Notes under the pieces: generated by a model
The model's database searches: none
Seen by the model: the letters and a program-made list of their open reading frames with translations, nothing else
What the model was told of the DNA's origin: nothing
From: Ornithinimicrobium humiphilum
Lineage (GTDB): Bacteria; Actinomycetota; Actinomycetes; Actinomycetales; Dermatophilaceae
Direction of reading: 5' to 3'
DNA: 64,000 nt
Assembly: GCF_006716885.1 (NCBI RefSeq)
Contig: NZ_VFPU01000002.1
Location: 124,001 to 188,000 of the forward strand
Shown: one piece after another, positions 61,251 to 64,000 of the stretch
Layout: each line of letters opens with the position of its first letter
Numbering within the stretch: the first letter of the stretch is position 1
Position numbers and translations under genes: made by a program

Positions 61251-62496
61251 GCAGATCATCGCCACCCTGGTGGCGATGGTCGTCGGGGTGGTCCTGCTCT
61301 ACGGGGTCCCCCGCGCCTACTGGCTCTCCGAGCTGGTCCACTCCACCGAGCAGCGCGAGACCCACCGGGCCGCGGACGTCCTCGCCGTCGCCGTGGACGA
61401 GCGCCGCGCCGGCGGCGGTCAGGTGGAAGAGGACTTCCTCGCCCAGCTGGTGCACACCGGTGAGGCGGTCACGGTCACCGTCGACGGCGGCACGCTGCGC
61501 GTCGGGACCGACGCGTCCCAGGACTCCCCCGACGACATCGTGGCCGTGCGCGGCCTGGCGGGCGGCGGCGAGCTCTCGCTGCGCCGGGCGGACGAGCTCG
61601 TCTCCGACCGGGTCGGCGAGGCCCTGGTGCCGGTCGGCCTCCTCGGGCTGGTGCTGATCGTCGCGGCCGGGCTCCTGGTGAAGGTGCTGGCCGACCGGCT
61701 CTCGCGGCCCTTCCGCGAGCTCGCGGGCATCGCCGACGCCGTCGGGCGGGGCCACTTCGACGTGTCCATCCCCCATTACCGGGTGCCCGAGGCCGAGGCC
61801 ATCGGCGGCTCGATGCGACGGGGCATCTCCCGCCTGGCCGAGCTGCGGCGCCGCGAGCGCGACATCGCCAGCAACGCCTCGCACGAGCTGCGCAGCCCTA
61901 TCAGCGCCCTGCGGATGGAGATCGAGGACCTCGCCTCCTGGCCCGAGACCCCGCCCGTCGTCGCGGCCGAGCTGCACAGCTACCTTCCCCAGCTCGACCG
62001 GCTCAACGCCGCCGTGCGGACCTACCTCGACGCGGCGGAGGCGCAGCGGCTGCTCGACGTCGACGTCGTCGACCTCTCCGCACTGGTCCGCGAGTCCCTC
62101 GACCGCTGGCGCAGCCGCCTGCGCGGACCGTCCGCCCCACGCCTCGTCGTCGTGGACGAGCCGACCGAGGCCGTGCACGTGTGCGCCTCGGACTCCGCTG
62201 TGACGGAGGTCCTCGACCACCTGCTCACCGACGCCGTCCACCGGCTGCCCACCCACGTCCTGGTCGAGATCGACAGCACCGACGGCTACGGCCGCGTCCG
62301 CCTCGAGCTGGAGGGTGCCCGCGCCGACGGCGGGGGCGGGGTCCGCGAGGGCACCGAGGTGGCCGACGGCCGGGCCGCCGCGGCGGAGACCGCCCTGGCC
62401 GTGGGCGGTCGGGTCATCTCGGTCGACGGCCAGACGGTCGTCCTGCTCCGCCTCGCCGGGGAGGACGAGGACGACTCCCCCACGACCGACGCCTGA
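61243..62496 (+). CDS. Membrane sensor kinase with degraded ATPase domain
   Basis: The 417-residue protein has TM1 (about 6-26), an extracytoplasmic sensor (about 27-127), TM2 (128-150), a HAMP (about 150-205) and a dimerisation helix with the phospho-His in ASHELRSPIS (His214). The expected ATPase domain is short: the N-box position reads LDHLLTDAVHRLP instead of Asn-containing LLxNA, and G1 (DxGxG) and G2 (GxGxGL) boxes are not found. It starts inside the regulator stop (overlap of 8 nt). It may act as a phosphatase or need another kinase to be phosphorylated. Confidence 0.85.
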   Translation: MRRQIIATLVAMVVGVVLLYGVPRAYWLSELVHSTEQRETHRAADVLAVAVDERRAGGGQVEEDFLAQLVHTGEAVTVTVDGGTLRVGTDASQDSPDDIVAVRGLAGGGELSLRRADELVSDRVGEALVPVGLLGLVLIVAAGLLVKVLADRLSRPFRELAGIADAVGRGHFDVSIPHYRVPEAEAIGGSMRRGISRLAELRRRERDIASNASHELRSPISALRMEIEDLASWPETPPVVAAELHSYLPQLDRLNAAVRTYLDAAEAQRLLDVDVVDLSALVRESLDRWRSRLRGPSAPRLVVVDEPTEAVHVCASDSAVTEVLDHLLTDAVHRLPTHVLVEIDSTDGYGRVRLELEGARADGGGGVREGTEVADGRAAAAETALAVGGRVISVDGQTVVLLRLAGEDEDDSPTTDA

Positions 62497-62552
62497 GGGG
62501 TCTGCCGGCGCACGGCATACCCCCGGGGTCATGACCTCCCCCGGGAACAGCA

Positions 62553-62580
62553 GAAGGCCCCCTCCGAGGAGGGGGCCTTC
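62553..62580. terminator. Terminator between kinase gene and tRNA-Arg
   Basis: A 12-bp stem (GAAGGCCCCCTC with its complement) and a CGAG loop serve both the kinase gene (plus) and tRNA-Arg (minus). The same GAAGGCCCCC arm recurs at 39470. Confidence 0.7.
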
Positions 62581-62601
62581 CCAACTGTCTCAACACAGTC
62601 G

Positions 62602-62674
62602 CGCGCCCGAAGGGATTCGAACCCCTAACCTTCTGATCCGTAGTCAGATGCTCTATCCGTTGAGCTACGGGCGC
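62602..62674 (-). tRNA. tRNA-Arg (anticodon ACG)
   Basis: The 73-nt minus-strand tRNA has the acceptor stem GCGCCCG/CGGGCGC, a D arm AGCTCAACGGATAGAGC, an anticodon loop CTACGGA giving anticodon ACG, and a T arm GGTTCGAATCC. ACG is the substrate of TadA (encoded here at 49501-50013) for A-to-I editing. CCA is not encoded. Confidence 0.94.
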
Positions 62675-62860
62675 AACGAGGGAAGACAATACCGGATCAC
62701 CCCGGCTGCGACGAAATCCGCGCCCCCGGTGTGACCAATGCCGCAGCCGCGCAACCGTTCCGGGCTCGGGCGCCCGCAGGTGCGGACGCTACGGTGGAGA
62801 CAGCAGGACACACGCCCTCTCGCGACCGACTGGCACCGCCGCCAGAAAGGGATTCGGCAC

Positions 62861-64000
62861 ATGCAGCAGCAGATGCAGACCACCGGTGGGACCACCCACG
62901 CCGAGCTCGACGCCTGGGTGAAGGAGGTGGCCGCCCACACCCGACCGGACCGCGTCGTCTGGGTCACGGGGTCTGACGAGGAGATCGAGCAGATCAACGC
63001 CGAGCTCGTCGCGGCCGGCACCTTCACCAAGCTGGCCGAGGACAAGAAGCCCAACAGCTATCACGCCCTCTCCGACCCGCAGGACGTCGCGCGGGTCGAG
63101 GACCGCACCTACATCTGCTCCGTGGAGGAGAAGGACGCGGGCCCGACCAACAACTGGATGGACCCGCAGGAGATGAAGGACCTCCTGTGGCCGCTCTTCG
63201 AGGGCTCGATGGCCGGCCGGACGATGTACGTCATCCCGTTCGTCATGGGCCACCTCGAGGCCGACGACCCCAAGTTCGGCGTGGAGATCACCGACTCCGC
63301 CTATGTCGTCGCCTCGATGCGGATCATGGCCCGGATCGGCACCAACATCCTGCGGGTCATGGAGGAGAAGCAGGCGCCCTACGTCAAGGGCCTGCACTCC
63401 GTCGGCGCCCCGCTGGCCGAGGGTCAGGAGGACGTTCCCTGGCCGTGCAACGAGACCAAGTACATCGTCCACTTCCCCGAGGAGCTGGCGATCTGGTCCT
63501 ACGGCTCGGGCTACGGCGGCAACGCCCTGCTGGGCAAGAAGTGCTACGCGCTGCGCATCGCCTCGGTGATGGCGCGCGACGAGGGCTGGCTCGCCGAGCA
63601 CATGCTCATCCTCAAGCTCACGAGCCCGCAGGACGAGGTCCACTACATCGCGGCGTCCTTCCCGTCCGCCTGCGGCAAGACCAACCTGGCGATGATCCAG
63701 CCCACCATCCCCGGCTGGAAGGCCGAGCTGGTCGGTGACGACATCGCCTGGATGCGCTTCGGCGAGGACGGTCGCCTGTATGCCGTGAACCCCGAGTTCG
63801 GGCTCTTCGGCGTCGCCCCCGGCACCGGCCGCTCGACCAACCCGGTCGCGATGGACACCATCGAGAGGGGCAACTCGATCTTCACCAACGTCGCCCGCAC
63901 GCTCGACGGTGACGTCTGGTGGGAGGGCATGACCGACGAGCCGCCGGCCGAGCTCGTCGACTGGCACGGCGAGCGTTGGACGCCGGAGTCCGAGGGCCCG
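62861..64000 (+). CDS. pckG: Phosphoenolpyruvate carboxykinase (GTP), 5' part
   Basis: The frame from ATG 62861 is open to the window edge and gives 380 residues of a protein normally about 600 long. Seen are the N-terminal [15 protein letters not shown], the PEP/oxaloacetate region [42 protein letters not shown] and the GTP P-loop [14 protein letters not shown], followed by [10 protein letters not shown] and [13 protein letters not shown]. It catalyses oxaloacetate to PEP in gluconeogenesis. AGAAAGGG is before the ATG; TACGGT at 62790-62795 is a possible -10. It is truncated only by the window. Confidence 0.95.
   Translation, partial: MQQQMQTTGGTTHAELDAWVKEVAAHTRPDRVVWVTGSDEEIEQINAELVAAGTFTKLAEDKKPNSYHALSDPQDVARVEDRTYICSVEEKDAGPTNNWMDPQEMKDLLWPLFEGSMAGRTMYVIPFVMGHLEADDPKFGVEITDSAYVVASMRIMARIGTNILRVMEEKQAPYVKGLHSVGAPLAEGQEDVPWPCNETKYIVHFPEELAIWSYGSGYGGNALLGKKCYALRIASVMARDEGWLAEHMLILKLTSPQDEVHYIAASFPSACGKTNLAMIQPTIPGWKAELVGDDIAWMRFGEDGRLYAVNPEFGLFGVAPGTGRSTNPVAMDTIERGNSIFTNVARTLDGDVWWEGMTDEPPAELVDWHGERWTPESEGP

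Noticed and set aside
62861..64000. Truncated or broken PEP carboxykinase
   Set aside because: The frame is intact to the window edge and all N-terminal motifs are present; the missing part lies outside the window.

Overview
The window is high-GC DNA (roughly 70% or more G+C) from an actinobacterium. The gene families (DUF3073, LytR_C, PspC, HspR, 13E12-type HNH protein, GTP-type PEP carboxykinase, stand-alone purF and purM), the many GTG starts and the terminators without U-tracts point to Micrococcales, plausibly near the Intrasporangiaceae/Ornithinimicrobiaceae. That placement is inference from gene content; there is no rRNA or marker alignment. It looks like ordinary chromosome: three tRNAs and the SRP RNA lie among housekeeping genes, and I see no prophage, insertion sequence or CRISPR array.

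Layout. 1-6.2 kb: envelope genes, with a 4-TM protein coupled to a Tat-exported multicopper oxidase, a PspC protein, a coiled-coil protein and a beta-propeller lipoprotein. 6.3-9.1 kb: methionine synthesis (metY-metX) behind a structured leader that contains a tiny Cys-terminated ORF. 9.2-11.7 kb: a deaminase and an NfeD/SPFH pair. 11.8-16.2 kb: a trehalose-synthase-like GH13 enzyme, an LLM flavin oxidoreductase and an alpha-glucosidase. 16.2-19.7 kb: a metallopeptidase-like lipoprotein and gluconate uptake and kinase genes. 19.7-23.1 kb: an Asp/Glu racemase coupled to a D-aspartate-ligase-like ATP-grasp enzyme, a YigZ protein and a CopC protein. 23.3-28.7 kb: DUF3073, an ABC exporter and an HNH (13E12-type) gene under a LexA-like box. 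28.8-33 kb: purM and purF, separated by an opposite-strand lipoprotein, then a DsbA-like protein. 33-39.3 kb: arginine deiminase, a zinc alcohol dehydrogenase, a deletion scar joining two broken genes, SRP RNA and a methanethiol-oxidase-type protein with a membrane partner. 39.5-49.4 kb: tRNA-Ser(GGA), a DUF853 ATPase, hspR/hsp20, a DUF308-lipase fusion, an LVIVD protein and tRNA-Ser(CGA). 49.5-57 kb: tadA/upp, an aminotransferase, def, a sugar transporter and a D-2-hydroxyacid dehydrogenase. 56.9-62.5 kb: a GAF kinase, then a TasA/camelysin-like protein, a SipW-type signal peptidase, a second SipW-type secreted protein, an OmpR-family regulator and a kinase with a degraded ATPase domain. 62.6-64 kb: tRNA-Arg(ACG) and a partial pckG.

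The most unusual signals are the metY leader, the four exact 11-nt-spaced repeats before the TasA-like gene close to an OmpR-family regulator, the widespread TANNNT boxes placed for leaderless transcription (including divergent start codons 17-25 bp apart with overlapping -10 boxes), the D-Asp/D-Glu ligase-racemase pair, the SOS-type box before the HNH gene, and a recurrent GGTATGCC octamer.
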